DNA of 60,000 nucleotides. Origin: Nymphaea colorata. Lineage: Eukaryota; Streptophyta; Magnoliopsida; Nymphaeales; Nymphaeaceae. A program made the position numbers and the translations under genes. The stretch is from positions 20,601,716 to 20,661,715 of the forward strand of contig NC_045144.1 in assembly GCF_008831285.2 (NCBI RefSeq), read 5' to 3'. The notes beneath the pieces are model-generated. The model was not told where the DNA came from and searched no databases. It worked only from the letters and a program-made list of their open reading frames with translations. Shown one piece after another: positions 1 through 12,487 of the stretch (positions within the stretch are counted from its first letter, which is position 1; each line of letters starts with the position of its first letter).

Positions 1-329
1 TTCCACAGCCTGCCAAATCAAATTCCAAAAGTTCAGATTCTCAGTATGACAAGACTCCCAATGTGAAACAGTACTCGAAAGATTTCCATCTTTCTTGGGC
101 TGAGGCAAATGCTTGAAGCAGAATAGGTGCTTGTGCATCAACAAAATAAACGAATCGAACACGCTGATCTATGAGTTCCATCTTCCTGCAGAATGAGTTA
201 CTAACTTCCCACCTTTGTCGTATAAACAAATAATCCAGTTGGCGACGAAAGTGATTATACCCAGTAAGAAAAACAATTCAAAGTTTGAAACATATGGTGC
301 TTAGCCAAGAAAGATCTGAAGACGAAAAA

Positions 330-506
330 CTAGAGGTGAAGCCAGCAAATTCTGGCTAAGGGGCACCAGTTTTAAAATCCTTAATTTGTAAAGATCACCA
401 ATATTTAAGTGAATAGAATTTCCTTGAAATATCAATATGAAAATAAGAATGTTTTAGTATATGTAGGCAATTGCTCACATGGTGCCGACACTTGCCCCCG
501 CCCTTG
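330..506. mobile_element. hAT-like MITE, family CAGTGGCGGAGCC, degenerate
   Basis: About 177 bp with degenerate terminal inverted repeats: ctagaggtgaagccagcaaa at the left and the complement of caagggcgggggcaag at the right. The interior contains the family markers ggggcaccag and ggcaattgctcacat. The same pattern recurs at 30429, 31774, 31953, 40342, 43256, 49606 and 58858. No target duplication is recognisable here. Confidence 0.55.
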
Positions 507-3476
507 CATGAAGCCAAAGACACCAAAGGTAGGATTCATGGATCCACCTATCATGGGGTTCAAACACTGCAGTATCTTGAGGAAAGCAATTCCTAGAACT
601 CAAGAAAACATCCATCTTCAACTCGAGGTTAATTTCTTGAACAACACAACAAGATGAACTCAGACAATGGAGGACTGTGACATTTTTTTTTTTTTTTTCA
701 GTTTTGGAAAACTTCATGAGGACCTAGGACAGGAAAGAATGGAAAGAAGAAAACATGTCTGATCATAACAATATGGCTATGTGGAGATAAACAGATTGCC
801 ATAGAGCAAGTATCAATATCAACAAGGACGCAAATGGTGGTTGTGGGTTGGTCCACCTGAAGATGCAGGCCCCCAACTAAAGGGGAGGTGCCCTACCTGG
901 GGAATGAAAATATCAGAAGCCACAAATCCCAAACTGATAGCCGCTATTAAAACCACCCACGGCATATTTATTTGCAATTAATGGTAAGGCCACAAACGAC
1001 CGAAGAAGATTTAAGGAGAAGAGTTGTCTACGCCATTGCGTTTCCAAAGGATAAAAGACCATTGACATACTGAAGCATTGTCAGTAAAGATACGAAGGAT
1101 AAAGGAGTAAGAACGCTCGAATCTGCACTGCATAAAAGATGGCGAGCAGCCCCACAACGTTAGATTGAACAGATGGCGAGATTATAGGCACCTTAGCCCA
1201 AGGCCACTCTAGTTCAATACCAATTTTCCAAAACCTGGCTATACATGTTCTGTATGAAATTTGATGCATCATTTTTACAACAAAAATTCCTATAATTAAT
1301 ATAAAAAGAAACTTTTTGTAAAAACAAAAATAAAAACTAGAAAAAAAAAGATTTAAGGATTCGATAAAAGTAAAATTTGTTAGTTTGTACATACATATTG
1401 TTACGACTAATATACCTTTGAAGCAGTAAAAAAAAAACGTTTTCCTTTTTTTTTCTTGTTCGTAACATTATCTTATCAATATTTTATTATTTCATAAACA
1501 TTATATCATACTTATGTTTAGCACTATCTCATACATTTATCTATTATCTTATTATTTCATAAATATTTTATTATTTTTATAAATACTATCTCATACTTAT
1601 GTTTAACATTATCTCATGGATCTTTTGTTATTTTATAAACATTATCTCATATTTATTTATTATTTCATATTTAGTTGTTACCTCATGCACATGCATATGT
1701 AATGTTTAGACATGAAAATAAATGTGCATATTGGTAATAGGGTCCACATCCAACATATGCTGGTTACACACGGTGGTGTACAGAACTTGCTCCTCCACCC
1801 AAATACCATGCTAGGTAGAGAGTGAACAAGCGAGTCCCATGAAACTGAGTTCAACGTTTATTAATAGATATTCGTTAAGTAGGAAAAACGGACTCAGAAG
1901 TAGCCATGGAATGAACAATTTCAGTTGCCAAGATACAGTCATCAAGGAGAATCTTCTTCATGTTGAAAATGGAGGCAGGCAAGATGTACCCCTGGTTCTA
2001 CCCCGTCCAGATGGTGTGGTATGCCTACCAGTCCAATCATGCGTTCACGTTGAGCATTGTTATGCAGTGTCTAGTGGTCACTTCTGCTTCAGTTGTAAAG
2101 ATTCAACTAGAATGTCTTGATTGTCCGAGAAGTGAAAACAGGCATTTGTCTAACACTCAACTGTGGTGCCCATGAACAGCATGGAGCTTTGCTGAAACGT
2201 GTGGCTAATGATTTTTCAAACTGCAACTCGTCAGGACAAACATGCTTCTACATATTCAGTCTCATTTAACTGACGTCCATTTAACCGTAAGGCCTACGAA
2301 AGACATGGAAGCTGCAGAAGAGCTTAGGGTTCACTCCTGTCGAAATAAATGTTTTACATGAGAATTCAGATCCAGTCAGTAAGAGCAGTAAGAGCATCCT
2401 TCAACCCTCAGAAGATGGAAGACCCTAAAGCAAAGTGAAGTTCAACCATTGCTCATAGAAATTGTGAAAGTTCCTGATCAGGGAAAATAGCTGCAAGACA
2501 AACCAGGTGAGAAAATAGAGACGCTTTTGGTGAAAAGTGATTGGAAAGTGAAGGCAAATAAGGACTATACGCCAGACATCTGAAACATCATGGGGGTGAT
2601 AGGAGGTTTAGCTGATCAATGGAGAATAAATTACAGTTGTTGATCAAAGAACCGGTCAGGCTGTCCACACATGGCTTATCTGATAATTTCTCCACAATGG
2701 TCCAATAACAATAGGAACCAATCATCTTGGAAATTTTTCCAAGTATCCAGCGTCTAAATTTCAGTGCAACAATTTTTGCTTTTCAAATTCATTTTCCAAC
2801 TTCAAAGTACATGGGAATATAAATAGAGTAACAACAGTACATACCCAGATATCACAATTTGCTCTTCAAGTATACAAGAGGAAGGAGTAAAGTGAAATTA
2901 TACCATCAGAAAATACAAATACGGGATCTGCTCAGATGAGAACCCAAGTTGTTTCTTGTTGCTCTCCAAATCCATTTTAATCTTTTAAAGCAATCGGATA
3001 ACATAGCAACAAAAGCACTAGGCAGGCACCACCATTTGCTATGAGTAAAGAAGAGGAAGGAGTGGAGTGAAATATTATTTTCACGACAGAAAAGATGGAT
3101 TAGAGCAACCAAGTTGCTTTATCATAGAAGAAACACAAAAGATTACTTTACAAGTTTGCACCAGAAAATATGCGACTCCTGTAAATGGAATCAGATTCAA
3201 TACTAATTTTCTTCATAAGATCAGAATGATAAAGCGCTCACACTAAGCGATCTAAGAGTTTGAGACAAGCACCTGTTTGAAAAGTACATCGATCAACAAA
3301 TGTCTACCTTGGTGGGCCCTTCCCATTGTTGTCAGAACCCAACTACAGGAAAGAATAGAAACGAACCATTCCAAACCCTTTCATGTATCTACACCCATAC
3401 AGAAAACAAATAACCCTCACCCAGATAGCCTCTCCGGATGATTTTTTCCATCCTCCTGAAGGGGATGGATCGGTAA
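507..3476. other. Intergenic, no supportable gene
   Basis: Only short, unrecognised reading frames with no splice logic. The first 230 bases contain a minus-strand exon-like stretch behind an attctgcag acceptor, but its product is not recognisable and it runs off the window. About 1260-1720 is strongly AT-rich. The remainder is ordinary non-coding sequence. Confidence 0.5.
1460..1690. repeat. Degenerate AT-rich tandem repeat
   Basis: Variants of ttatttcataaacattatctcat recur. The block catacttatgttta followed by a ctatctcat-type motif appears at 1507 and again at 1592, an 85-base offset. The copies are diverged. Confidence 0.5.
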
Positions 3477-3610
3477 ATGCACAAGTCTCTCAAGCACAGT
3501 GAACTTTTTCGAGAATTCGTCTGATCATGCAAAAATGCTCGTTTATGCACAAGTCTCAAGCACAGTGAACTTTTTCGAGAATTCGTCTGATCATCCAAAA
3601 ATGCTCGTTT
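3477..3610. repeat. Tandem duplication, 68-bp unit, two copies
   Basis: The unit from atgcacaagtctc to aaaatgctcgttt is present at 3477-3544 and again from 3545. The copies differ by a 2-base indel (tctctc/tctc) and one substitution (catgc/catcc), so the duplication is recent. Confidence 0.9.
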
Positions 3611-4223
3611 TTGAACTGAAATGACGAAAATGCTGACAATGTAAGTGATTATTTGAAAATGCTTACTAGAAATACGTCCTAAAATATCAAACATACATCG
3701 TCTCCTTTCAAATTTATAAGACCAACTCCAGTAATACTGCAGCTGGTACTGATTAACCTGAACAATAGATGCCTGTCACAACCACCATGTAACCAATCTT
3801 CCATGTAGATTGACGAAGTTGCTGTAGACACAAGTGAGGACATCATGAGAAAGAAGGCATAGAGCTAGAGCGCTAGATGAGGTGCAGACTGAAGAATGCC
3901 ACTTCCACCTAGAAGCGTGCCACCACCATGATGATGGCACGAAGACCTGTTATCACACTTCTAATAACAGATAATTATAAACAAAGTGATGGGCAATGAA
4001 CTTCAAATATTTAATAGTTGCACTTTGGAAAAGTTAAATAATAAGCGACAGAGGCATCCCTAACAATTTTTGCTTGCAGCAATTCTGTTCAAAAAGTGGC
4101 TTGCATTTTGCAACATAGTATGCATTAGAAAAGCGCACACCCTATGCAAGGACAGTATCACCTTTTGATTTGTTCTCCAAATCTTGGAATTGCAAGCATA
4201 TATTGCTGCCAAGGATCTGCTAC

Positions 4224-4297
4224 TGAGACTAGTTGATATCGAAATTTCTAATGAATCATTTGAGACTAGTTGATATCGAAATTTCTAATGAATCAGT
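4224..4297. repeat. Tandem duplication, 37-bp unit, two copies
   Basis: The unit tgagactagttgatatcgaa plus atttctaatgaatca occurs at 4224 and 4261. The copies are identical over nearly their whole length. The sequence between this and DPH1 (4298-4827) is DPH1 3' flank without a recognisable gene. Confidence 0.9.
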
Positions 4298-4827
4298 TGA
4301 TTTCTATGTGGAAAACAATCAAACCATCAAAAGAAAAAGTAAGAATAGGAAGTAAATGAACTTGTCGCTTTCATGCTTCACCTTTCTCAAGGTCAAGAAC
4401 AAATAATTATATAAAGTACAGCCATAGAAATGATTTCAGCCTCAGATTCTGGTTCCCTGCTTTCTTATCTTTTGGTATGTGAACATGTACGAATTACAAA
4501 GAGTTTAATAAAGGAAGCATGTAGATAGCATCTTTACTGACCCGAAGCTGATCCCACTATAAGGTACCCGATCTGGTGAGCGCAACTATCGACACTGTTT
4601 GTTCAATCCTTCGAACTATGAGTAGAACCAGAGAGGTCGATTGCCCAATAAACCTTCTTTGAGACATGGGACGACTCTCCATGGCTACCAGAAAAGAGAG
4701 ATGACTCTAGGAAGCCAAGATGCAGCCTCCAACTTAAGGTTTCAATTTCCATGCCTTGCTTTCTAGACCCATTAGGCACAGAATAATATGACAAGGGACT
4801 AGGATTAACCACATCCATGACAACTAA

Positions 4828-6234
4828 TCACAGGGTCACAGTACCACCTGAAGTAGAAAGCTTATTTAACCTAGCTTGTGCAGCCTTCTTCCTAGCATAC
4901 GAGGAATTCCATGGTCCTCCATCCTGAGCATAATAGTCCATTGGATAATCATTTACATGATTCTCTCCCTGCTTTTGAGGCTCTTCCCTCTGCAGCACTG
5001 TTTTACTTGCTTCGTCAGCACATACACCAGAAGTTTTACCGCAAGGCAAGCACTCATTACAACTATCAACTTTACATTCCTTACCAACAGAGGAAGTTTT
5101 CTTTTCCCACCAAGGGTGTACAAAGCCAAGTGCAACTTCAGCCTCAAATGGTGTAAGCAAGGGCTTAGTGAATGACTCTCCCCAGTCGATCGAAAGACGA
5201 GGACAAGCTATCTGTATCCAAGCATCTATAGAATCCTCAAACAAAGCGATCTTAGAAGGTGTTACCTCAGACAAGAGAACCAGCATCGACACATACCCCT
5301 TCTCTGCCAGACGTCGCTGTACATGTTCAAGAGTCCTAGGGTTTCCCTGGTGCCCTAATGTGCCGAGAACAACGCCCCACACCCGAGATCCCCGAGCTTG
5401 AAGAATGGCTTTCTTACGTGCTTCTTTCATGCCATTGTGGTCATACTTCTCTAAGAACAAAACCTTAAGGTAAGGGTCATAGCGGTAGGCTTCAACCTCA
5501 GGATTAGCAATCATAAAAGCTTCTAGATGAAACCGCCCGTCTGCAACAAACACTACAGCGTCCACAGATCCCTTGGGCAAAGAAGGAGAGGTGCACCCCA
5601 ATACTTCCCCAGATGATAATGGCTTTGATTGGGGCACAATTATCTGCCTACAGGCATCGGCATCCGCATCACTTTCAAGGGCAGCTTTCGCGGCATGGAT
5701 GGCAGAAGAAAACTGGATGGTTCCCGCCATTGCAAGCTTCATGTGAGGTGCAAATTGGTTCTTTACGGTATCAACTAAATGCTTTACATCAATCTGTATA
5801 TCGACAAACACATACAAGCAGGGAATGCTAGTTACGTCTATGGGGACCAAACAGCTATGACCATAATGAATCAGAAGTTCAGCACCGAGAGCAGAAGCAG
5901 AGAAATCATCAATGCAGCAGGCACCGTAAGTCACATCACCAAGAACAAAACATTCCTGTACATCAGAAAAAGCCTCTAAGATGTCGCAGATAACCAGTGA
6001 ATACATTAGCAAGCCCTCGGGGAACTGAAGCGCCACGCGCTTCGCCCCCGATTGGCGTATCCTCCAGATGCACTTAGGAACCTCCAGATTGTAGTTGGAA
6101 GGAAGAAGGGACATGGCCGCCTTCAGCGCAGGGTCGTTCAAGATTGAATCCGGCACTTGCTGCCTTACGAATCTTTTAGGAGGAGGGCGAGATGCTGAGA
6201 CGCTAGAGGAGACGGAAACACCAGAAGTCTCCAT
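4828..6234 (-). CDS. DPH1: 2-(3-amino-3-carboxypropyl)histidine synthase subunit 1 (DPH1)
   Basis: Intronless ORF of 468 residues, from an ATG at 6234 to TGA at 4828-4830. DPH1 pairs with DPH2 as a non-classical radical-SAM [4Fe-4S] enzyme in the cytosol. It moves the 3-amino-3-carboxypropyl group of S-adenosylmethionine onto a histidine of elongation factor 2, the first step of diphthamide synthesis. The three family cysteines are visible: Cys106 in YGACCIDD, Cys214 in LGCTSPSLP and Cys344 in ACPRLSIDWG. Other family blocks are RVALQFPEGLLMYS (about 66-79), HYGHSCLVP (about 123-131) and FVADGRFHLEA (about 229-239). The conserved core ends near FVHPWW (about 376). The last 90 residues are a Cys-containing, low-complexity tail that varies in the family. 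Overall length is normal for eukaryotic DPH1. The frame is intact, so the gene looks functional. It is the first of a run of minus-strand loci, with about 2 kb of non-coding DNA upstream. Confidence 0.95.
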   Translation of the reverse strand: METSGVSVSSSVSASRPPPKRFVRQQVPDSILNDPALKAAMSLLPSNYNLEVPKCIWRIRQSGAKRVALQFPEGLLMYSLVICDILEAFSDVQECFVLGDVTYGACCIDDFSASALGAELLIHYGHSCLVPIDVTSIPCLYVFVDIQIDVKHLVDTVKNQFAPHMKLAMAGTIQFSSAIHAAKAALESDADADACRQIIVPQSKPLSSGEVLGCTSPSLPKGSVDAVVFVADGRFHLEAFMIANPEVEAYRYDPYLKVLFLEKYDHNGMKEARKKAILQARGSRVWGVVLGTLGHQGNPRTLEHVQRRLAEKGYVSMLVLLSEVTPSKIALFEDSIDAWIQIACPRLSIDWGESFTKPLLTPFEAEVALGFVHPWWEKKTSSVGKECKVDSCNECLPCGKTSGVCADEASKTVLQREEPQKQGENHVNDYPMDYYAQDGGPWNSSYARKKAAQARLNKLSTSGGTVTL

Positions 6235-8181
6235 GCCTCAGGAACACAAAAGGGGGTCGGTCACTGGGTACCTTCCCTTTTACCTGTTACAGAAGAATTC
6301 TGCAAAATAGAAACATGGGATTTCATTCACATGCCTAAGCATTCAACTTTACCAACATTGAAACCAATGAAGAAAGTAAACTACCACTTCTGCAATCAAT
6401 ATCTTTCACAAACACCTATTGACAGAGAGAGAGAAAGAGTACGGCAGGATGGGGCGACTGAGCTTCCCAGAAAACTCTGGCTCTTGTTCGGAACCCCGCC
6501 GCCGAAGATGAGAGATTGATGGAGGCGCTTGGAGAACGAATCTCGGAAAGGAGAAGCTGCCTGAACCTACCCAGGGCGGCAAACGGGTTAGACCCGGACG
6601 GGAAGTGCCTTACTGGATCTGCTTATTTCGGTTCCCCAATTACCCGAGTTTGGGTCGGAACCTGGGGTTTGGAGTTATAAACAAGTTCATCCAACAAGGT
6701 TCTGTATGGTCGCATTTGAAATCGAATTGAATTGGATAGACCCTATTTTCTAAACCAAGTTTGAATCCAACTCGCATAAGATTCTAGGTAAGCCGGGTTT
6801 TCTTCAGATCTCCAATCGAATCACGAACTCAGATTCAGATATGAATCTCCACTCCCAATTTCAATTTGATCGATACTGGGATTCAAATTTCTTTATCAAA
6901 TTCAACTAATTCAAAATCAAAATCGATAATCAGTCAATTTATTGAGTAACCAAGAGTACCAAGTTATCAGGTTGTACCAAGACCGACCTTAAGCTTTTAC
7001 CACAACTTGCTCTTCGTCTGGTTCAGATCTGTTTTAGCATTTATCAAGTTAAAGAAAGAAACCCAGATCTGAAACACCCGTAGGAACAGGAAGTACATTC
7101 TTTAAGGATGTGAAAATAGTTCAAATTTGGCTTGGATCTAGCCTTAAACAAATTTCTGCTTAATCTCATTCTACACATACTTAGCCCAGTAAGAGCACCC
7201 TGGCATAAAGTTGACAATTATGTGTAATCAGGTTGAACCTTTACTCGATCTCAATCAGACACTAGTAAGGAATTTGGTTTTGAAGCCGCTTACCAAATTC
7301 AAAGCTGATTAGTAATCGGTTCAGGATTCACTTCCTAGATCCAATAAACTAGATTTAAAGTTGAATCAGTAATTGAATAATAACTCTTACGTCCTTAAAC
7401 CTGTTGGCCTTCAAGAGTGTTTGGTTACTCCAAATTTGAAAGCCACGGATCTGATGTGGATATGCCGTGGCATACTTTTATTGATGTGAAAAAAAAAAAT
7501 CATGGTAAGACTCATGGTTCATCAAACTAAGGATCTTAGGCCAAACCTAAGATTCATACTTTAATTTTTATTTTACTTTTTTGCATTGAAAATGTGAGAT
7601 TTAAGACCGGGAGGAAGAGGAGGGTCGGATCTTAAATCCACAGTTCTCAAAATTCTGAGGATTTCAAATCCGACACTATCAAAGGTGTATTCATGACACA
7701 AGGTCAGGACTATTCAAGTCACAGATTTAGAGTTGAGCCTGGACCTGTCATAACCTAGCTGGTGACCAGTATGAAAATAAGTTTAGCTTAGGAAATAAAT
7801 ATCCATGCGACAACACGATCTTTCCAGGAAAATAGTCTCGATGGAATACTTACCAGTCACTCATTACATCCCTATGGCCAACCCTGCAAAAGGAAAGGTA
7901 GGCATCCATCGTCCAATAAAAGAGCTGCTGAACCCCCGTCCCTCCATCTTATTAGATGATGGCAATCTCAAATAACAAATCGGGAGGTGATGTATCTTTT
8001 CCCATAGGAACTGCTATTTGGTTTGTATTTGTACCCGAGGAAGTTGAAACAATTGACAAGCAAAGGGTTTATCAGATACAACAAATCGAATTTTGATGTC
8101 AAAGGTAAATAAGTCTTTAAGTTCAACAACTTTTAAACTGTATTGAAATGAGCCAGAAGACCCAAAAACGTGATCTAATAG
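6235..8181. other. Intergenic: DPH1 promoter side and AT-rich filler
   Basis: DPH1 is read away from this interval, so the first few hundred bases should contain its leader and promoter. No TATA box or cap site could be fixed. 6650-7400 contains runs of gaattcaaatttg and ggatcc type related to the TAGGGATGTCAA repeat family, too decayed to bound. No gene was seen. Confidence 0.5.
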
Positions 8182-8660
8182 CTACAACAAACACCTGATA
8201 TCAGGTTCAAAGATTGCTGAATTTGATTTAGTGTCTGGATCCATATCGATAACTTGCGGAAGTTCTTGTTTATTAAGAAGACAGAAAAATCTGAAGCAGC
8301 AACATATGCCCCTCTTGTCAAAGACAACACACTTCAAGCCAACAAATGCTGCTGCCTCCAGCAGCCAGTTAGTAGCAACAACCAGCTGGTATAAAGTCAA
8401 ACATGTTAGTGGCAGCAAATCCACTCATATGTTAGTCTCATTATTAGGATGGGAAGGTAAAGGAATAGAAAAGCAATTCCAGGAAGGAGAAGAGGATCTC
8501 CAATTCTAGCCAATGGACATTAGTCATATTATCAAACAAAAACGGGAAGGAAAACGACACGACAGCATTTCACAGGTCTCACATATCTTTCCCTTAGATG
8601 AGAAAGTATGTTTATATGTATGTTGCTATAAGGAATTAGAATATGCAACTAAACAAGTAT

Positions 8661-8687
8661 CTATATATATATATATATATACACACA
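8661..8687. repeat. (TA)n(CA)n microsatellite
   Basis: Perfect TA run followed by acacaca. Confidence 0.9.
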
Positions 8688-9011
8688 GGGTTAGAGGCCA
8701 TGCCCCCACCCCCAACCCCCCTTCTTCCTTTCATTTTAGAAATTTAAAAATTATGAGTGTATAAATGAGTAAGTGATCACACTGGCTATCCGGAGTATTC
8801 AGCCATCTAACTGAGGTCGTCCATTTGAAACAGATAGATAGTTGAGAAGAAAACAAAGAGAAAAAATGTGAACTAATACTAAATGATGAAAATGTCCATC
8901 ACCTTTTTCTCTTTATTTTCTCTTTTTTGTCTATCATGTTAAATCAAACAACCATAGATAGATAACTGGGTGACCTCTGAAAAGTCAGAGTCACCATTCA
9001 ATTTTCCTTTT

Positions 9012-9049
<38 letters not shown>

Positions 9050-9050
9050 A
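9012..9050. repeat. (TA)n(GA)n compound microsatellite
   Basis: About ten TA units joined to about nine AG units, inside the last intron of the RPB5 pseudogene. Confidence 0.95.
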
Positions 9051-9151
9051 AGAGCTCTCACGTATCTTATGCCTATATGAGAAAGTGTGTTTGCATGTAT
9101 GTTGCTATAAGGAATTTATAGGGATAAACAACTAAAGTATATAAGGTTCAG

Positions 9152-9181
9152 TACACACACACATATATATATATATATATA
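9152..9181. repeat. (CA)n(TA)n microsatellite
   Basis: acacacacac followed by a TA run, just upstream of the MITE at 9205. Confidence 0.9.
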
Positions 9182-9204
9182 CTCGAAAAAACAAGCATAT
9201 ACAT

Positions 9205-9395
9205 GCAGAGGCGGAGCCATAAATTTTTCATGGGCAGCGGAATTAAAGTTTTTAAATTTTGACACACGTTGAAAGATCATTTTTCAAAATTTTTATATAA
9301 AACAAGTATATTTTTCTAAAATTTACATGTAAATTTTTTTATAAAAATAATTGAAGTGGGCCAGGGCCCATGCGGGCCCGTTGGTCCCGCCCCTG
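9205..9395. mobile_element. hAT-like MITE, family CAGGGGCGGAGCC, 191 bp
   Basis: Ends CAGAGGCGGAGCC and GGTCCCGCCCCTG. Flanking 8-mers tatacatg and tacatatg agree at 6 of 8 positions, a decayed target duplication. The interior has the family blocks gaattaaagtttttaaattt, catttttcaaaatttttata and ggccagggcccatgcggg. It lies inside the long last intron of the RPB5 pseudogene. Relatives are at 27464, 28894 and 42990. Confidence 0.75.
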
Positions 9396-11297
9396 TACAT
9401 ATGTATGTGGCTTAGAAAGAACTGGAATAAACAACTATAAGTATGGGAATCTGACAATCACATATTCAACAGGCTGCGTGTATGTTTCAATACAATCATA
9501 TCACTGAATCACTAATCTTCATGTGTTTACTGCAGCAAGTTAGTAACAAGAAGTCCAGCATTTCAGCTTAAATACAAGATTTGACCAACTAGTGGAATAA
9601 AAGAGTGAACACCATGCTTCTCTCCGTATCTTTGCTTGCTGTGAGTGTTTGATCTGGTTCGATATTAACATTGCTGGAAAGACTGTTCCATATTCCTTTT
9701 CTCTCTGCAATTTGACATTCAGCTAGATGCTACTTGCGACCTTCAACACTTATTTTCACATGATAGACGTCGGCAAGTTTGCACAAATTACTGCTAATAG
9801 TTGAGAATCAAAATTACCTTAATTTTGAACACAGTCGCCTGACAGGTATGATGAGTAATATACACTAAGGATCTTCAAATACAAAAGCATTTGAATGCAC
9901 CATATGCATTACCAGTATGCATCCACGTCCTAGAAACACCATATGTCACAGACAAATCAGTGTAGAGAAGTAACAACTCTATCTATTATCCATGCATGTT
10001 TAATACTTATTGAATGCCTAAAAGATTCATTAGACATCTGCAGCTATAAAATAGCCAACTACTAACTCCATAGGACCAGGAAAAAAACCATTGCTCTAGC
10101 ACATCATGAACCAATGGAACAGATTAAAGTGCATCAAATACCTGTCTCTTTGAGTGGTATATCTCTCGAGCAATGTCTTTTATTCAGACGTAAACACTTA
10201 GTGCTCAGGTACAAGAACATGCTCCTTAACGTGGACAAGCAGATCAGCGTCCTGAAAGAAGAGAACTGAGAAAGTACATTCCCAGGGCAGGGGATCATTC
10301 ATACAGTGATACAGGACTCCTTGCAACTCACTAAGAACCCACAGAATCACATGCCTAAATACATTTTTCACGTAAACCTGTTGGACCATATATGAAATTA
10401 GTGCATGAATGTCTATATGTTTTGCTCCTGTCACAACCAACTAAACAGATTTGCCGTCAATCGTCATGGACTGGTCAAGGTTACCATACGGCATCAATTT
10501 CTCAGAAGTCAAAACTCAGACTGAAGAAAAGAAAAATGCGCATCAAGCAAATCTCTTAAAAGTACAAGTCTTTACAATATTAAAGTGGGCATTTTCAGTA
10601 TTTCAAAGAGTAATTCCACCAAATTGAGAGTGTTTGAAAGAAAAAAAGGGAGATCCTTGATGCAATTAAGCTTATGAAGAACCAAGAAGAATTTTCACAT
10701 GCACATACAGCACAAGGAAACAGTGAGATGGCCGAAAGAAGCAATCTATAAATCCACAAAGATTGACATATAAGGAGAAGAGTTCCGTTAACCCACTTGA
10801 AGAACCTCCAAATGAAACTTGATAGATATCTCCTGAAGCCACTGCCTGGCAAGTGGTGTTAAGCTTTGGAACAAGTATAGCTTGGATTACATACCCTGAC
10901 TTCATACGCCCACTATAAGTTTTTATTGTCTTTACACATACTTTGGCCTTCTCAGGGAAGGAAACAAAAAAACTGAACCAGAATTTCATCCAAAAGAAGC
11001 CAAATCATGTCACCAACAATATAATATCAAATAAGAAATCTATTTAGACGGCCACGCCATTAATTTCAGCGCTCTGTTCTGTCCCTTTCTATAGCTAGGA
11101 CCTTATTACCAGGTCAGCAGGGTCATTCCATTGGTACTTGCCTGGTGGAAGAATTTGGTGATGAACGAAGACAGTGCTTCTGTGATCGTCCCCTTTGGCC
11201 TCCCACCATACTTGTCGATGAGCTCAGTTTTTGCCATTTTGATCTCAACTCCAGGCAGCCTCAGTTTTAAACCATATGCATTACGGGCCGTAGAATT

Positions 11298-12487
11298 CTG
11301 AAGGGCCTGTTTGTTTGCTCATTTATTGACATTTGTTTCCATCCTGTCACTTCTCGTGCACTTACCACTCAACTAATAAAAAGTAGACTTCTTTCTACAT
11401 ACACAAAGCACGTATGCGGACATGAGCACAGGGCTGTTCAATCAGCTGAGCTGAGCTGGAGCATCCGAACTTCGATCGTATATTGCAGACTAACCACAAG
11501 CTGCTTCAGACATATACAAGCATACATGCATGCAGACGCATGCCCAGATGTGCGCACAGTAACAAGCATATATGCATGAAGCCATAAAGCAAGAAACCAA
11601 ACATAAGTTGATGTTCTAGAGAATATGTTGAGCTGCAAGAAGACATGAAAAAAGAGCCCTCCATTGGCTTCCTTCAGATGCTGATGAACAGTTCAGGCTT
11701 GAAAACCCCTCAAGTTCCAGCTTCCAGCTGAACAGAAGCACTGCCTATTCAAATTTCAATATGTTAGACTATTCTCATCACGAAAAACACTTCCTTTTTA
11801 TAAAATTTGTTGCTTCTATTACCACTTCATATTCCTTGCATCCCACTTGACATTGTTCCCCAAGTCCTATCGTCTGTCTTAGTGTAATATTTTTTCAATA
11901 AATCATTAGGCGTCGTTCTGGCAATCTGAATACCTTGATATATAATATGCTTCTGTCCTCTTTCCTATTCTTAGCAAAGAAAGGGATTTACAATGCCTGG
12001 TGGAACGCAGGAAGTATGTGCCGAGACGGTGATTTAAGGCATATGAGGATAGGCGCCGTTGGAGAAAAGAGGATGGAATGACGGCACCAGGTTGGTGGTT
12101 CCGAGCTTGCAGAGACAAAGATCCACAGAAGTACTTTCAACGGCAGGAAGTCAAGAGCACACATGCATCCTTTGAGACCAAGAAAAGCTTGAACTCAGTC
12201 AAAGAAGAGGAAGGTTTTTTGAGATTCCATCAATCTCTCACTTCGCTACTGTTCAAAGTGGCGAACAGGACCTGCTCACATAGATTCGCCCTCTTGGTTG
12301 GTCCAACTCTTGGATGCTACCACTACCGTAATCATTGTTAAGGACTTAAAGTTTATCACAATTAAATTATTATAATTTCACCATTTTACTCCCATTCTTC
12401 AGCCTTGAACTGTGTCAAAAATCCAAACCGAATCAAGGTTGGGCTAAGTAACGTTGGTCATGTGATTAATCTCGATGTTCAATTAAA
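11298..12487. other. Intergenic between RPB5 pseudogene and PPR gene
   Basis: This should contain the 5' part of the RPB5 locus if it ever was complete, and the 3' flank of the PPR gene. I searched the minus strand for the RPB5 N-terminal block (RRTVxxMLRDRGY) and did not find it. No other gene was recognised. Confidence 0.5.

Larger units (their letters stand above)
8182..11297 (-). pseudogene. NRPB5: RPB5/NRPB5-like RNA polymerase subunit 5 pseudogene, introns retained
   Basis: Exon-like blocks in the right order and orientation match the shared RNA polymerase subunit 5. Block 10972-10797 reads KAKVCVKTIKTYSGRMKS, then after a frameshift SLTPLARQ and EISIKFHLEVLQ; this is the family region around KVGVKTMKTYTNRMKS and SKFHLEVFQ. 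Block 10251-10142 reads DADLLVHVKEHVLVPEH, the RPB5 signature, in phase with the previous block. Two in-frame TAA codons follow, where Gln and Glu are expected (HQVLT and EEK), and then a one-base insertion before the donor. Block from 8264 downwards gives ELPQVIDMDPDTK, compatible with the family's QLPRIQVTDPIAR segment, but its acceptor is weak. Block 11297-11142 (VEIKMAKTELIDKYGG) could be the N-terminal region, with a GC donor at 11141; this is the least certain. No start exon was found. Retained introns argue against a processed copy. The 1.9-kb last intron holds a MITE and several microsatellites. A working gene is presumably elsewhere. Confidence 0.78.

Noticed and set aside
41-229. Minus-strand exon-like ORF behind an attctgcag acceptor at the window edge
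   Set aside because: The product matches nothing I know and the sequence is cut by the window start, so it cannot be tested.
1839-2175. Two overlapping plus-strand ORFs with several cysteines
   Set aside because: No recognisable domain, no splice context, and the frames stop soon after. Cysteine content alone is not evidence of a zinc finger.
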